From positions 120,722,719-120,786,718 of the forward strand of contig NC_080420.1 in the NCBI RefSeq assembly GCF_029873635.1: a stretch of DNA of 64,000 bases, in the 5' to 3' direction. The notes beneath the pieces are model-generated. The model was not told the origin of the DNA. It searched no databases and saw only the letters and a program-made list of their open reading frames with translations. How positions within the stretch are numbered: position 1 is the stretch's first letter; each line of letters begins with the position of its first letter. The translations under genes and the position numbers were made by a program. The DNA is from Malania oleifera. Lineage: Eukaryota; Streptophyta; Magnoliopsida; Santalales; Ximeniaceae. Shown here piece by piece: positions 1 through 11,449 of the stretch.

Positions 1-780
1 AAAGGTATTTTGAGGAGATATATGAGAGAGATATGCTAACAGAGGGTATTTTTTATTAATAATATAAATAATAAATAATAATAGTTTTTTTATCGTGATG
101 TATAAAATATTGATAATGCTTATTTTATAATTTTAAATCAAAATTTTAATATTTGATAACCATACGTTTTTAGTGTTAGATGCCATTAAGTGGACGAATA
201 ATCATATTAAGGCGTTTGCTTGAAAGAGTATTTCCTTATTTAATATTTTATGAACTCTCAATAATAAATGATAACCCATAATTAAACATTACATAATTGC
301 AAACGCAACTTATAAATGTGTTGGGGAAGGAGCATGCATTCTATTTCCTTTAAAAATGTGCTTCATCTTTGGAAATATGGGACTAATAAATTTCATTAAA
401 TAAGCAAAGTTGCTTCCTTGCAAGTTATTTACATTCGTGGGTTTTGTCAAAATTAGCAAATGATCTCAATTTGGATGAATCATTCAAGTCGATATTGTGC
501 TTAGTACAACCCTGCGGTGGATCACAGAATAGAGAATTGAGAGAATATTTATGGAATTGTATTATGAGAGGATCCAATAAAGAAATTAATCCAAGAAGCT
601 AAAACATTATGAGAAGATAGACCATGGTTGGGCCTATATGCCCTGCTTGCCCTTCTCTAATTTGAGGGATCTCTCATATTGAGGATTCCAAGCTTTTCGA
701 ACTCATAACAAATGGCAAGGAACACGAAGAGGGTTAGTAGTCTCTGCTGTTGCAAGTCCTTTTACTAAGACGACCCTCAT
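1..780. other. AT-rich sequence, no gene recognised
   Basis: No open reading frame of note and no recognisable repeat end. The last part (about 640-780) probably belongs to the linker before the RNase H-like domain that starts near 781, because the same plus-strand frame can be followed, with stops, into it. Nothing else is supported. Confidence 0.4.
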
Positions 781-815
781 GTTGGTTGAGTGAAATGAGG
801 CATTAAGGCAATCTA
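781..815 (+). pseudogene. RNase H-like ORF, left piece (split by element B)
   Basis: Read across the insertion of element B (join 815 to 11245), the plus frame gives N-E-A-L-R-Q-S-R-C-Y-K-G-G-V-V-R and then the block at 11245-11440. This resembles the RNase H-type domain (RVT_3) of plant L1-type LINEs or of related host proteins, where a GG-V-I-R-D segment precedes G-x-W-x-x-G-F-A. An in-frame TGA just upstream shows it is dead. The match is by eye only. Confidence 0.5.
811..815. repeat. Target-site duplication ATCTA, left copy of element B
   Basis: ATCTA directly precedes the TGTAACGCC start of the left LTR. The same five bases follow the TTACTACA end of the right LTR at 11240-11244. This fixes both ends of element B despite its internal damage. 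Confidence 0.9.
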
Positions 816-995
816 TGTAACGCCCCGAACCCTTAAACTCGGTCCGGTAGATTATTCCTAAAAATCATAATATTTCATAAATAGATAAATACATTCACAG
901 CGGAAAACATAACTATTATCCTCAATTATAATAATAAATACTAGAGTTTACTAATTCTATTTGTAATCCACAATAGCCATTCATCACCTCTATTC

Positions 996-1049
<54 letters not shown>

Positions 1050-3410
1050 CTCCAAAATAATCAATATTCACAAACATCAGTATGTTTCACAACCATTCAT
1101 ACCTCAGAAAAACTTTAAAACATAAAACATAACTTATTTACAACCCAAAATATCATCAAAATGTTTATACCCTTTTCTCTATCTAGAACCCCAAAAATGC
1201 TATCAACTTCGAGCTTTTTTAAGCTCGTTTACGTGGTGGTCCTGAAAAGAATAAACTCATAATCGGGTGAGACACATCTCAATAAGGGAAAGAAACAATA
1301 TATTAAAACAGCTTGTGATCAACATGAGATTATAATCAATATTTTAATATCATTTGCAAATCATTAACATAGCTTCTGAAAAACATTTCCTGATCCTATT
1401 CATACACATGCAGAATATTTACCCACGAGACTACCCAAAGATAAGGGTGATTACCCACTCATACAAGTAGCACCTCTCTGCCCTGACACATTAGGCAACC
1501 CAAAGGTCACAACAGAAGCATACTATGACACTCACCTTACTCAATAAGCCTTCAAGTAATAGATTAATCTCGTACTCACACAATTCATACAAAATTTACC
1601 AGCGAAAGTCCCCAAGAATAAGGAAATCTACCCGCCCATACAAGTAGTTTCCCTCTGCCCTAGTGCGTTATGCAGCCTACTGCTACATCTGATACCATTA
1701 GTGCACTCGTCTTTCTCAGTAAGCTCTCAGGCAAAGAGTTTGCCCTAACCTAGCATAACATGTTCTACTAGCATAAATATCTGATAATATCATAATACAT
1801 TATGCTGTTTGTCGTTATTCAAACATCCATAACTATTCATGTTCATAACTTTAGCATTTCATAGCATTTCACTTTACGTAACCTTTCACCTTTTATATCG
1901 TTCACATTTCATATTTCACTTCCATTTCATTCATTTTCATTTCATTCATTCGTACTACAGCTCCTTTTAGTTGTACATCAGTTAGTCCACATAAATATGC
2001 GCTAGAATCTGCTAACATAGCTCCTTTTAACTGTCATCAATTAAACTAGAACTCCTTTTAGTTGTCATTGCATACATGGTTGCATTATCAAACATAAGAA
2101 CCAGGGTCCTTATAACATTTCATTAATAGTGCCTTTGTTACATAGTCTGCATCTCATACAAATAACATATGTTCACTTTACGTAACCTTTCACCTTTTAT
2201 ATCGTTCACATTTCATATTTCACATCTATTTCATTCACATTTCCATTTCATTCATTTTCATTTCATTCATTCGTACTACAACTCCTTTTAGCTATACATC
2301 AGTTAATCCACATAGATATACGCTAGAATCTACTAACACAACTCCTTTTAATTGCCATCAATTAGTCTACAGCTTCTTTTAACTGTCATTGCATACATGG
2401 TTGCATTATCAAATACAAATAACATGGTCCTTATAACATTTCATTAACAGTGCATTTCTTACATAGTCTGCATTTCATACAAATAACATATGTTCAAACA
2501 CCACTACTATCCACTCATGCTACACATTTTAGTAGAAAAGTTCATACATTGCTTGTAAAATAAGCCAACCAATATTTAACGTTTATTTACTGAAAATATA
2601 CCTTCATTTCTTACATAATTATCCTGAAATACTTTCCACTTTGATCAGTTTATTTTCACATATACATAGTTAAATAAGCAGTCCTAAGTTCAGAAAACAT
2701 AATTTACATGGTTGGCATTTTATACCCACATGAAAACATATATACATATATAACATAGTTCATTTGTATTTAATTCATAAAAACTTGATTTAATATATAT
2801 AATTTCCCCCTTACCTGAATCCTTGAACTACACCGGCAAGAATCCCATATAGATGCCCGCGGCGTTCACTCGGACCTTGGTTCAAAAACCCTAATTCAAT
2901 TAAATCAACCCTAAATAAAATACTATTTTAATATTTTCTAGGCCCTTAAATTCCAAATAAATAATTACACCCTCAAATATAACCAATTTACTTAATTCCT
3001 CAAATTTCACTCTCGCTTTGGAGTGGTGCCTAGGAAACCTAAATTAAAAATTTACTCCAACCAAAATGACAACGATCGTGACTAGGACCCTATGGTGGTG
3101 CCCAATCGTCGATTTGACCGAAGATCTAAGGAGAAATTGAATAAATTGGGAAAAGTTACCTTATCCTAGGAATGGTACCTATGCCGCTCCCACGACAAAT
3201 TCGCTCCAGCAGAAATGTCGGTGGCAGAGTTAGGAATCCAATGGTACCTTTCGTTTTTCGATCGGCCCTCGTTAGGCCAACGAAATCGAGGAGAAATAGG
3301 AGGACAAAGGAGAAAAACGGAGGCGTGAGAGAAGCTTCTGCCAACGGAAATCTCAATTGAAGATTTCAATTGGAAATATTCACAAATTGCTTTATGCAAT
3401 CCCATCTATA
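816..3410 (-). repeat. Element B 3' LTR (left), truncated at its inner end
   Basis: Aligns by eye, segment by segment, with the right LTR (4843 onward), for example the ACTCCTTTTAGCTGTACATCAG blocks near 1965-2060 and 2280-2400. The solo copy at 18363-20898 continues through an AT-rich tract to TTACTACA/TTATTACA. This copy stops near 3410 and runs into gag, so the 5' part of the 3' LTR was lost together with pol. It contains an internal duplication: the Y-rich block at 1860-2100 recurs at about 2170-2420. Confidence 0.8.
998..1046. repeat. (TA)n microsatellite
   Basis: About 24 TA units inside the B left LTR. The matching site in the right LTR (about 5026-5042) is much shorter, so the tract expanded after insertion or shrank in the other copy. 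Confidence 0.95.
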
Positions 3411-3479
3411 TGTATTATTATAATAACATTATAATCATATAAAACTTTACATCATCTATTACTAAATAAAATTATATAA

Positions 3480-4491
3480 TCTCATACCTGCTTCTCTAAT
3501 GGCATCCTCCTTAGCCTGAAGTGTATACAGTCAGGCTGGAGCACCTCTCCCAAGTGGTACATGTCGTTTCCCCCGATTATGGTTCTAAATAGATACCATA
3601 GGCAATGGTTCCCGATAATTTTTCTTGATATGCCCTAGTTTACCGCACCTGAAACAATTCGGAGTGTCAAACTAACATTCGCCCTTATGGCTTTTATTAC
3701 ATTTCTAGCATATGGAGTCCACTACCTCTTTTCCTTTCTTCCCTAATCCCTGATTAACCTCGGCCTGAAAACTAGATGGTGCAGGCCTCTTCTTATGCTC
3801 TAAATACTCTTTTCTAGCACCGAAACCTTATCAACTAATTCAGAGAAAGTATGAACTTGAAACCCCACTACCAGCTCGTATATTTTGCGTCTCAGACCCT
3901 TTTCAAATTTCTTGGCCTTCCTTGCCTCGTTAGGAATCAGAAATGGTGCGAAGCAAGAAAGCTCCACAAATTTTGCTGCATATTCTGCAATGGTCATATC
4001 CCTCTGGGTCAGATTAGTGAACTTCTCAATCTTTTCCTCTCTAACAGATGAAGGAAAATACTTGTTAAAGAATAACTCTTTGAATCTCTCCCAGGTAAGA
4101 GCTATCTTTTCCATCCTCTAGTCCTCTAGCAGCTTTGCGGAAAGCCACCAGCGTTCGCCTCTCCAGTCATCTTGAAAGCGGCGTAACGGACCTTCCGCTC
4201 GTCTGTGCAGTCGAGTACAACCATGATCTCCTCTATTTCCTATACCCAATTCTCTGCAGCCACTGGATTAGGTCCTCTTACAAAGGCTAGAGGGTTCATC
4301 CTCATAAACTCCTTAATGCTGCAGCCCTGACCTGCAGGTGGATAGTTCTATTCTTTAGGATCCTTCTTTATCTCTGCCCTAACCTAGCGGACTATACCCC
4401 ACAGCACCTTGGAGGTATCAATGTCCTCTTCACTGGAAGTATCTGAATATTCTCTTCCTTCAACCTCTACATCCTCATCTCTAGGATCCAT
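3480..4491 (-). pseudogene. gag: Element B gag remnant (capsid plus zinc knuckles)
   Basis: The probable start is ATG at 4491 (minus), beginning M-D-P-R-D-E-D-V-E with an acidic N-terminus. The capsid-type block at 4114-3800 is open for 104 codons and carries the plant gypsy Gag signature F-K-E-L-F-F-N-K-Y-F-P, followed by A-E-Y-A-A-K-F-V-E-L-S and E-x-G-L-R-R-K-I. Downstream, at about 3735-3610, cysteine-rich segments (C-x2-C...H...C, then C-F-R-C-G-K-L-G-H-I) mark the nucleic-acid-binding zinc knuckle, with a stop between them. There are frameshifts between the blocks. It would have packaged element RNA; no protease or RT follows. Confidence 0.8.
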
Positions 4492-4827
4492 CTTGAAAAA
4501 TATGATAGAAAAGAGATAAGAATTCCATATCATAAACCCCAAACAACATAATCATTAAATTAAATCCAATAAAAATCCAAATCTCCATATAAGGACCAAT
4601 CTCACAGTTAAGAAACATCACCATCGATGGATTTATCGTGGTTTTCTGAAACCATCTACTGAATCAGAAAATCACAAAAGGCCGCCAAGGGATTTCTGCC
4701 TCCAGGCTATAAGACAAAATCCTATACTTATCAACACCTAACCAACCCATCTCCTATTTTTCATCCTAACTCATTCCTATACTCAGATATAAATCATTTC
4801 CTAAGTTCTCAAAATCCCAAAATCATT

Positions 4828-4839
4828 GCTTTGATATCA
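4828..4839 (-). promoter_or_regulatory. Decayed primer-binding site of element B
   Basis: The minus strand reads TGATATCAAAGC next to the LTR end, against TGGTATCAGAGC (tRNA-iMet complement) in the other gypsy elements of the window. The mismatches are transitions, as expected of an old, methylated copy. Confidence 0.7.
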
Positions 4840-5082
4840 AAATGTAACGCCCCGAACCCTTAAACCCGGTCTGGTGCACTATTCCTGAAAATCTTGATAT
4901 TCCATAAACAGATAAATACATTTGCAGCGGAAAACATAACTATTATCCTCAATTATAATAATAAATACCAGAGTTTACTAATTCTATTTGTAATCCACAA
5001 TAGTCATTCATCACCTGTATTCCCATATATATATATATATACATATCTCCAAAATAATCAATATTCACAAATACCAGTATGT

Positions 5083-6646
5083 TTCACACCAGTTATTATT
5101 ATATAAAGGCATTAATTATTAGAGGTTGGTCGACGTCAAGAAATAATTTCGGTCTTTTTTTTTTGTTTCTTTTTGACTATGCTAGAATAGCAATATATGT
5201 TTAAAAAATAAAAAAAAATTATAATATAAAATTATATATATATATATATATTCTATTTTTATGTATCAATAAATCATCAAGATAAAAATCTCACTTTCTA
5301 AATTATCAAGATAATTGTTGTGTAGGCATTCAAAAAGGTCTTGGGATACTAAAGGACTTGTAGGACAGATGTATGGACACCCTATATCTGCACAAGGTGT
5401 TTCTTGCCAGAACGCACATACACTTGTATCCATGGCACCTCTCCAAGTCATACGTGAATAGTTAGACAAACATTACTTAGGAGAATTCCTTATGCCTTGC
5501 TGAGAAGGTCACTAGATCCTCCACATAGCTGAAAAGAGAGTTTAGACTTTTTAGATATCTAAACAAGAGACCTCAGTAAATAAGCATAGTGATGATTAGT
5601 TTCTTACAAGCATCGAAGCTATCAAAAAGCATACAAAGTTAAACAAGGTTAGCTACACTAAGCAGAAAGCTTACTAAAAAGAGAGTTTAAGTTCTCCAAA
5701 TATCTGAACAAGAGATCTCAGTAAATAAATATAGTGATGATTAGTTTCTTACAAGCATTGAAGCCATCAAGAAGCACACAAAGTTAAACAAGGTTAGCTA
5801 CACTAAGCAGGAAGCTCACTAAAAAGAGAGTTTAGGCTCTCCGGGTATCTAAACAAGAGACCTCAATAAATAAACATTGTGATGACTAGTTTTTTACAAA
5901 CTTCTAACCTAGTCATTGTGTTGAATAATCTATGTTTGGTAAGCCTAAGCAATCTCAAAACACTATAACACCTCTTTCTCACACTCCTTCCGAGCTCTCT
6001 ACGCCACTACCAATGCAAGGTCGTCTAAGCCTAATCGAGCTCCACCTTCAAAGCAATAAAAATAGCCTCCTCATCAAAAAGCCTTTGAATCAGCCCTAAT
6101 TTAAAGGACATAGACTAGTCATAATGATCATGAACATCACAATTCTCATTACATTAGATGCAAGTCATCATCTGCCAATCTAAGGCCTTCTAACTAGTGG
6201 CCACCATTCAGTTCAACACAACCATAAAGGCCTCACCATCTCAAAATGGCCAACAAACTTTAACAGTTTATAATCATAGCATAGGAGAACTTCAAGAAAA
6301 AAGCTACAAAACTCTAGGGAAATGGAATTATATGTCATAAGTCAACTTCAAAGTGTGTTGTGCTAGTTATATATATATTGTTGCAAAACTGACTTGGAGT
6401 GGTTATGTCATAAGGAATTTTTCTAAGTAATGTTTGTCTAACTATTCATGTATGACTTGGAGAGGTGCCATGGATACAAGAGAATGTGCGTTCTAGCAAG
6501 AAACACCTTGTGCAGATATAGGGTGTCCATACATGTGTCCTACAAGTCCTTTAGTATCCCAAGACCTTTTTGAATGCCTACACAACAATTATCTTGATAA
6601 TTTAGAAAGTGAGATTTTTATCTTGATGATTTATTGATACATAAAA

Positions 6647-6693
<47 letters not shown>

Positions 6694-6836
6694 ATATTAT
6701 AATTTTTTTTTATTTTTTAAACATATATTGCTATTCTAGCATAGTCAAAAAGAAACAAAAAAAAGACCGAAATTATTTCTTGACGTCGACCAACCTCTAA
6801 TAATTAATGCCTTTATATAATAATAATTGGTGTGAA
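5083..6836. mobile_element. Foldback-type element with ~0.4-kb terminal inverted repeats
   Basis: The arm 5083-5494 is the reverse complement, with few differences, of 6409-6836. Each starts TTCACACC(A) then TTATTATTATATAAAGG and contains the CGTCGACG-type site in GGTTGGTCGACGTCAAG. An AT microsatellite lies at the same place in each arm. The 0.9-kb centre has three tandem units of about 145 bp (5531-5900) and no credible ORF. There is no clean TSD: the flanks of the host LTR do not show an obvious duplication. Open frames in the arms (for example 5266-5469 minus) have no recognisable product. It could be a Mutator-like foldback element or an inverted duplication; no transposase is seen. Confidence 0.75.
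5531..5900. repeat. ~145-bp tandem repeat, about 2.5 units
   Basis: Units begin AAAAGAGAGTTTA at about 5531, 5676 and 5820 and share AACAAGAGACCTCAGTAAATA and GTGATGATTAGTTTCTTAC. They lie in the centre of the foldback element. Confidence 0.85.
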
Positions 6837-6853
6837 TATATATCATCAAAATA

Positions 6854-7172
6854 TCATACCTTAGAAAAATTTTAAAACATAAAACATAACTTATTTACAT
6901 CCCAAAATATCATCAAAATGTTTATACCATTTTCTCTATCTAGAACCCCAAAAATGCTATCAACTTCGTGCTTCTCTAAGCTCATTTACATGGTGGTCCT
7001 AAAAAAAATAAATTCATACCTCAGAAAAATTTAAAACATAAAACATAAAACATAACTTATTTACATCCCAAAATATCATCAAAATGTTTATACCATTTTC
7101 TCTATCTAGAACCCCAAAAATGCTATCAACTTCGTGCTTCTCTAAGCTCATTTACATGGTGGTCCTAAAAAA
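6854..7172. repeat. 160-bp tandem duplication inside element B 5' LTR
   Basis: The segment starting TCATACCT at 6854 repeats from 7014, including CTATCAACTTCGTGCTTCTC and the run of A after GGTGGTCCT. The left LTR and the solo LTR have a single copy, so this is private to this LTR. It lies immediately beside the foldback insertion. Confidence 0.9.
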
Positions 7173-8780
7173 AATAAATTCGTAATCAGGTGAGACACAT
7201 CTCAATAAGGGAAAGAAATAATATATATTAAAACAACGTGTAGTCAACATGAGATTATAATCAACATTTTAATATCATTTGCAAATCATTAACATAACTT
7301 CTGAAAAACATTTCTTGATCCTATTCATACACATGCAGAATATTTACCCACGATACTATCCAAAGATAAGGGTGATTACCCGCCCATACAAGTAGCACCC
7401 CTCTACCCTGATACATTAGGCAACCCAAAGGTCACAATTAAAGCATAATAGGGCACTCACCTTATTCAGTAAGCCTTCAAGTAATAGATTAATCTCGTAC
7501 TCACACAATTCATACAAAGTTTACCAGCGAAAGCCCCCAAGAATAAGGAAATATACCCGCCCATGCAAGTAGTTTCCCTCTGCCTTAGTGCGTTATATAG
7601 TCTACTGCTACATTTGATACTACTAGTGCACTCACCTTTCTCAGCAAGCCCTCGGGCGAAGAGTTTGCCCCGCCCTAGCATAACATGTTCTACTAGCATA
7701 AATACCTAATAATACCATAATACATTATTCTGCTTGCCGTTATTCAAACATCCATAACTGTTCATGTTAATAACTTTAGCATTTCATAGCATTTCACTTT
7801 ACGTAATCTTTCACCTTTTATATCGTTCACATTTCATATTTCACATCTATTTCATTCACATTTCCATTTCATTCATTTTCATTTCATTCATTCGTACTAC
7901 AACTCCTTTTAGCTGTACATCAGTTAATCTACATAGATATGCGCTAGAATCTGCTAACACAGCTCCTTTTAATTGCCATCAATTAGTCTACAGCTCCTTT
8001 TAGCTGTCATTGCATACATGGTTGTATTATCAAATACAAGCAACATGGTCCTTATAACATTTCATTAACAGTGCATTTCTTACATAGTCTGCATCTCATA
8101 CAAATAACATATGTTCAAACAACACTACTATCCACTCATGCCACACATTTTAGCAGAAAAGTTCATACATTGTTTGTAAAATAAGCCAACCAATATTTAA
8201 CGTTTATTTACTGAAAATATACCTTCATTTCTTACATAATTATCTTGAAATACTTTCTACTTTCATCAGTTTATTTTCACATATACATAGTTAAATAAGC
8301 AGTCCTAAGTTCAGAAAACATAATTTACATGGTTGGCATTTTATACCCATATGAAAACATATATACATATATAACATAGTCCATTTTTATTTAATTCATA
8401 AAAACTTGATTTAATATATATAATTTCCCCTTTACCTGAATCCTTGAACTACACCGGCAGGAATCCCACACAGATGTCCGCGGTGCTCACCCAGACACTA
8501 GTTCAAAAACCCTAGTTCAATTAAATTAACCCTAAATAAAATACTATTTTAATATTTCCTAGACCCTTAAATTTTAAATAAATAATTATACCCTCAAATA
8601 TAACCAATTTACTTAATTCCCCAAATCTCACTCTTGCTTTGGAGTGGTGCTTAGGAAACCCAAATTAAAAATTTACTCCAGCCAAAATGATGACGATTGC
8701 GACTAGGACCCCATGGTGGTGCCCGATCATTGATTTGACTGAAGATCCAAGAAGAAATTGAGTAAATTGGAAAAAGTTAC

Positions 8781-10787
8781 TGTTGACCTTATAGGTTACA
8801 CCCGGTTTTGATAATGACAAATACTCAGGTATTTGATGACTTTCAAGTGTATGTGCAGGTTCATTTTAGCAGATCAAGTAATGACACATGAAAGCAAAGC
8901 ATGAAGACCCTGAAGATTTGTTTCATGTTGTAATTCATTTTATGTAATATGAGTCTGTAATAATAATTATGATATATAGGTCTGTAATAATCTCTACATG
9001 TCATGCATGTAAGTTTTGTAAACTCAAAATGACCGTAGATTGACTAAAGGGACCGAATGACCTTAGAGCACCCTTTGGTCGACTGACGCTGTTTTTGGGC
9101 GTACTTGAAAAGACCCTAGGTTCCTACACATTGTGCACATAGTCCCCATATCACATATATTATTAAGGAAAATAATTGAATTAAAAATTGGACTTAATAG
9201 GCAAATATGTGAGAGGTCGGGCGACCGAACCCTAGAAGTTCAAAACTTCTCGGGTGCCCGAACTGCTAGAAAGTCAGCAATTTGACCAAACTTTGGGCGA
9301 CCGAACCTAAAATGACCATATCACCCTCAGGCGACCGAACCCTTAGAAGGTTACTTTTCACCAACTCGGGCTGCCGAACCTTTATGTTCAAAAAGGTCTC
9401 GAGCGACCGAACTTAGTTTCAAACACCCAAACTGTACAACAAATGTTCTGACTTTTGTTCAAGCAATCGAACTTAGACTCGGGCGACCGAACTCTTTAAA
9501 AATACTTTTTTGACTGAGTTTATTCAAGCACCCGAATCTCAGGCCAAGCACCCGAACCTTCTCAAGTTAATTAAATTTTTACCGAGGTTAAATTAATTAA
9601 ATAGGGTTAATTTTGAAAAAAAAAATAACAAATTTAAGAAAGCCCTATGTGTCCCCCAACGGTTATAATTTTGCCATTCTCTATATATAGGGATTCATTT
9701 GCAAAATTAAGTAAAGATTAGCCAATATAATTAGTAAAAATACTCTCTATCTCAAAATCTCATTTTGCTCAAAACACTCTCAAATATTTATTCCCTTGAT
9801 ACATTTGGAGATTCTGAGAGCATATTTTGTGTGATTGTGATTGCTAGTTCTTGCTAAAATCTCCCAATTGTGTGTTTGATTGTGATATTATTTTTGGGGA
9901 GTTTGGCTTAGGTTTATCCCACAGATTTCAATATTATAAATCTTATGTTGGGATAAACTAATAAGCGTAGGATATTTGCATTGTTATTGCAAGCATCTCA
10001 TAGCTTTGATTTTGGTGTGCAAAATATTTTTCTACAAGCTAAAATATTTTCAAACTACTCTTGTACTCATTACACTGAAGGAAAATCTTTTGAGTTAAGT
10101 TTGAATATTTGATTAACATCTTTGAAACCCTGATCTGCTATTGAGATTTCATTTAACTTGTTTCAAAGATATAGCTTGTTTTGAACATTCTTGAGCATAT
10201 TAGTGATAATACCTTATTGAGTGTTGCTTGCACAAAATCACATCACTGAGCTTACATTTCCTATGTTATTGATGTGTGATTGATTGAGTATACTGTGTGT
10301 ATTGGGGTACATATTTGCTTTACTTTAGAAGCATAATCACTGTACCAATCTTATTGAGAAAAATACTATTGTATTCTAGGCATGGCCTGAGAAGGTGGTA
10401 ATCCAGCCCGTAAGGATTGTTAGGGCCTTCTCCGCCCCGCAAGGAGAATTTGTAAAGGTTGAGATCAGCCCTGTGCAAATTGACCTAGTTGTATTAGGTG
10501 CCGCTCCACCCGTTAAGTGAGCATTAGTGGAATCCTCGGGCTTGCGAGCTAGAAGCAGGGACATAGGCACAGTTGGCTGAACCCCGATAACATTTCTTGT
10601 GCGTGCTTTTAATTTCTGCATTTTAAATTCCAGCACATGAATGTTTTTATTTTACTATTATGAATGATTGAGTTTATTTTTGCATAAACAGACCCTAGGT
10701 TAAGTAATATTGTTGATCTAGTTTAGCCTAAGCGATAATTTTTAAATACCCAATTCACCCCCTTTTGGGAATACACCAAAGCTAACA
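8781..10787 (+). mobile_element. Solo LTR of a SIRE-like Ty1/copia element
   Basis: A 2,007-bp insert begins TGTTGACCTTATAGG and ends CCAAAGCTAACA, flanked by GTTAC (8776-8780) and ATTAC (10788-10792). The uninterrupted B left LTR reads GTTACC at the matching point, so this is a TSD with one substitution. The phrase TTTTGATAATGACAAA near the start and CCCAATTCACCCCC near the end are typical of SIRE/Maximus-type LTRs. No internal region or second LTR is present, hence a solo LTR from intra-element recombination. Confidence 0.85.
9218..9557 (+). promoter_or_regulatory. Array of ~10 CGGGCGACCGAAC-type motifs upstream of TATA
   Basis: Copies or close variants start at 9218, 9251, 9294, 9328, 9367, 9400, 9461, 9480, 9525 and 9545. 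The consensus is CGGGCGACCGAAC, with variants such as CAAGCACCCGAAC. A TATA-like box CTATATATAG follows at about 9681, so the array occupies the U3 enhancer position. Spacing is irregular, which argues against a simple minisatellite. Confidence 0.7.
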
Positions 10788-11040
10788 ATTACCTTACCCC
10801 AAGAATGGTACCTACGCCTCTCCAACGACAAATCTGCTCCAGTAGAAATATCGGTGGTGGAGTTAGGAATCCAATGGTACCTTCCGTTTTTCGATCAGCG
10901 CTTATTAGGTCGACGAAATCGAGGAGAGAGAAAAGGAGGACGAAGGAGAAAAATAGAGAGTGGCGTGAGAGAAGCTTCTGCCAGTGGAATTCTCAATTGA
11001 AGATTTCAATTGGAAATCTTCACAGATTGCTTTAAGCAAT

Positions 11041-11083
<43 letters not shown>

Positions 11084-11239
11084 TTATGTATATATTTATT
11101 CCAATTAGTTTTTTTTTCTTTCATACTATTCTTTTTTATTTGTTTATTTAATACATTAATTTATTAATGTTTAACTAATTAATTGATTAATAATTTTAAT
11201 TAGTAATATTATTTATTTATTATTTTTCGGGTTACTACA

Positions 11240-11440
11240 ATCTAGGTGTTATAAGGGTGGAGTCGTTCGTTGAGACTCCAAAGGACAATGGTTGAAGGGA
11301 TTTGCGAATTGTTATTCTTTGTTAGCAAAGATGCGAGCTGTGATCAATGGTATAGAAATGGTATTAGATATCAGGCAACGAAAGTTTTTGTTAAGACAAA
11401 TTTGAGTATGGCAATTTGAAGCATTCACAATAATTCGAAA
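11240..11440 (+). pseudogene. RNase H-like ORF, right piece
   Basis: Continues the frame of 781-815 across element B: G-G-V-V-R-(stop)-D-S-K-G-Q-W-L-K-G-F-A-N, then S-L-L-A-K-M-R-A-V-I-N-G-I-E-M. The S-L-L-A-E-(L/M)-R-A-x-x-x-G-(L/I) pattern is the hallmark of the RVT_3/RNase H domain in plant L1-type LINEs and related proteins. Here the conserved acidic residue (A-E) is K. An internal stop replaces the residue before D-S-K-G, and a TGA follows near 11403. A decayed LINE is the likeliest source; a host RNase H-like gene fragment cannot be excluded. Confidence 0.55.
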
Positions 11441-11449
11441 GGGAAAATT

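Larger units (their letters stand above)
816..11239 (-). mobile_element. Ty3/gypsy element B, minus strand, pol deleted, with two nested insertions
   Basis: The element is bounded by TSD ATCTA and by LTRs starting TGTAACGCCCCGAACCCTTAAA. In minus-strand order it is: 5' LTR (4843-11239), primer-binding site (4828-4839), gag (4491 down to about 3480), then a junction straight into a 3' LTR that lacks its own first part (816 to about 3410). All of pol is missing. The 5' LTR is inflated by a foldback element (5083-6836), a 160-bp tandem duplication and a SIRE-like solo LTR (8781-10787). The same LTR family occurs as a solo LTR at 18363-20898, which supplies a complete reference copy. Non-autonomous and certainly inactive. 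Confidence 0.88.
4843..11239 (-). repeat. Element B 5' LTR (right), interrupted twice
   Basis: Runs from TGTAACGCCCCGAACCC to CGGGTTACTACA. Removing the foldback element and the SIRE-like solo LTR leaves a sequence collinear with the left LTR and with the solo copy at 18363-20898. The end beyond 11040 holds a TA microsatellite (about 11044-11083) and a T/A-rich tail also present in the solo copy. No TCGTCGACGA cluster is present in this LTR family. Confidence 0.85.

Noticed and set aside
9218..9557. Possible CRISPR-like repeat/spacer array
   Set aside because: Short 13-bp motifs with variable spacing in a plant LTR; no repeat length or leader fits CRISPR.
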